Shown: piece after piece, positions 12,790 to 13,794 of the stretch
Layout: each line of letters begins with the position of its first letter
Numbering within the stretch: position 1 is the first letter of the stretch
Assembly (NCBI GenBank): GCA_905214325.1
Contig: CAJMLT010000039.1
Span: 1-13,794 of the forward strand
Direction: 5' to 3'
Length of the DNA: 13,794 nt
Origin: an uncultured bacterium
GTDB taxonomy: Bacteria; Actinomycetota; Coriobacteriia; Coriobacteriales; Eggerthellaceae
Position numbers and translations under genes: made by a program
Notes under the pieces: generated by a model
Told to the model about the DNA's origin: nothing
The model's database searches: none
What the model saw: the letters and a program-made list of their open reading frames with translations, nothing else

Positions 12790-13794
12790 CTATTTCAGAG
12801 CTTCGACGCCGGGAAGCGCCTCGCCTTGCACCAGTTCCATCGAAGCGCCACCGCCGGTGGAGATGAAGGTCATCCTGTCGGCGAGGTCGAACTTGTTGAC
12901 GGCTGCGACGCTGTCGCCACCGCCGATTATGGTATCCGCAGCCTCATTGTCGGCAACGGCGAGGGCAACTCCTTTAGTGCCCGCCTCGAAAGAGGACATC
13001 TCGAACACGCCCATGGGGCCATTCCAGAAAACGGTCCCCGCATCCGCGATGGCATCGGCATAGGTCTTGGTCGTATCGGGACCGATATCGAGGCCCATCA
13101 TGTCGTCGGGAATGGTTTCGGCCGAGCAGATCAGAGTAGTCGCATCGTTTGAAAACGAATCGGCACACACGACATCGCTCGGCAGAAGAAGGCGCACCCC
13201 TTTTGCTTTCGCTTTTTCGAGCATCGCCCCCGCACGATCGATCCAGTCCTTTTCCATGAGAGAGGTGCCGACCGTATGGCCCTGTGCAACGAGGAAGGTG
13301 AAGCACATACCGCCACCGATGATGAGGGTATCGCATTTATCGATGAGGGCATCGATAACCGCAACCTTATCCGACACCTTCGAGCCACCCAGAATGGCGA
13401 CGAAAGGACGTTTGGGATCTTCGAGCATCGAAGTCAGCGTGGTTACCTCTTTCGTCATCAGAGCACCGGCGAAGGCGGGAAGATACTCGGCAACGCCCGC
13501 CGTCGACGCATGCGCCCGATGAGCGGCACCGAAAGCATCGTTGACGTAGATATCCGCCAAGGCGGCCAAGGAGCGGGCGAACTCCGCATCGTTTTTCTTC
13601 TCCCGCTTGTCGAAACGGAGGTTCTCCAGAAGAACGACCTCCCCATCATGAAGAGCCTCGACGCTTGCTTGAGCACTCGGCCCGATGGTGTCGGTTGCAA
13701 AAGCCACGGGTTTCCCCAGAAGATCCGCCAAATATTCCGCGACGGGCTTAAGGGAGAAACACGCCTCATACCCTTCCCCGCTCGGGCGACCGAG
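12790..13794 (-). CDS. pgk: Phosphoglycerate kinase, 5' end beyond window
   Basis: 334 residues are visible; about 60 N-terminal residues are missing at the window edge. The enzyme makes ATP and 3-phosphoglycerate from 1,3-bisphosphoglycerate and ADP. The visible part begins at the conserved LGRPSGEG and SLKPVAEYL, passes VLLENLRF and VNDAFGAAHRAHAS, and includes AILGGSKVSDK, the nucleotide-binding FWNGPMGVFE, and GGGDSVAAV with STGGGASME near the end. The in-frame TTG at 13731 is not the start, because conserved PGK sequence continues upstream. It ends with TAG and is followed 9 bp later by tpiA. First visible gene of the glycolytic operon; its promoter is outside the window. Confidence 0.97.
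   Translation of the reverse strand, partial: LGRPSGEGYEACFSLKPVAEYLADLLGKPVAFATDTIGPSAQASVEALHDGEVVLLENLRFDKREKKNDAEFARSLAALADIYVNDAFGAAHRAHASTAGVAEYLPAFAGALMTKEVTTLTSMLEDPKRPFVAILGGSKVSDKVAVIDALIDKCDTLIIGGGMCFTFLVAQGHTVGTSLMEKDWIDRAGAMLEKAKAKGVRLLLPSDVVCADSFSNDATTLICSAETIPDDMMGLDIGPDTTKTYADAIADAGTVFWNGPMGVFEMSSFEAGTKGVALAVADNEAADTIIGGGDSVAAVNKFDLADRMTFISTGGGASMELVQGEALPGVEALK

Overview
The window looks like a chromosomal stretch of a mid-GC Gram-positive anaerobe, most likely a member of the Coriobacteriia (Eggerthellaceae-like). This is an inference from three things: the gene set (octopine-type dehydrogenase, a MetQ lipoprotein, a GGDEF protein with an N-terminal cysteine cluster), the pgk-tpiA-gpmI-secG order, and codon usage by eye. 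No rRNA, CRISPR array, transposase or phage module was seen. All four tRNA genes encode their CCA end.

Left part (1-3450): the 3' end of a YegS/BmrU-type lipid kinase runs tail-to-tail into a TerC-family membrane protein. The terC leader carries a recognisable yybP-ykoY (manganese) riboswitch followed by an intrinsic terminator. Divergent from it is a single-pass membrane protein of unknown function, and convergent with that is a GGDEF diguanylate cyclase.

Middle part (3413-4251): three tRNA genes on the minus strand (Gly-GCC, Cys-GCA, Val-GAC) with recognisable promoters and hairpins. Between them on the plus strand lies an orphan bacterial SH3-like domain that looks like a gene remnant.

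Accessory-looking part (4282-8789): an opine-type dehydrogenase and an Asp/Glu-racemase-family enzyme are 3 bp apart on the minus strand. They diverge, across a 546-bp region containing repeated CCGATAA-type boxes, from a MetQ-type substrate-binding lipoprotein and a LysR regulator. This is the best candidate in the window for an uncharacterised metabolic system (uptake plus turnover of an opine-like or D-amino-acid compound), but the functional link is inferred from arrangement only.

Right part (8948-13794): a CDF metal exporter, tRNA-Leu(GAG), then the glycolytic/secretion operon pgk-tpiA-gpmI-secG, all on the minus strand. gpmI is full length and conserved but carries one in-frame amber codon that would remove essential metal ligands. 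Several neighbouring genes, including gpmI itself, use TAG as their normal stop, so recoding of TAG is unlikely. The amber codon is either a real nonsense mutation or a sequence error.
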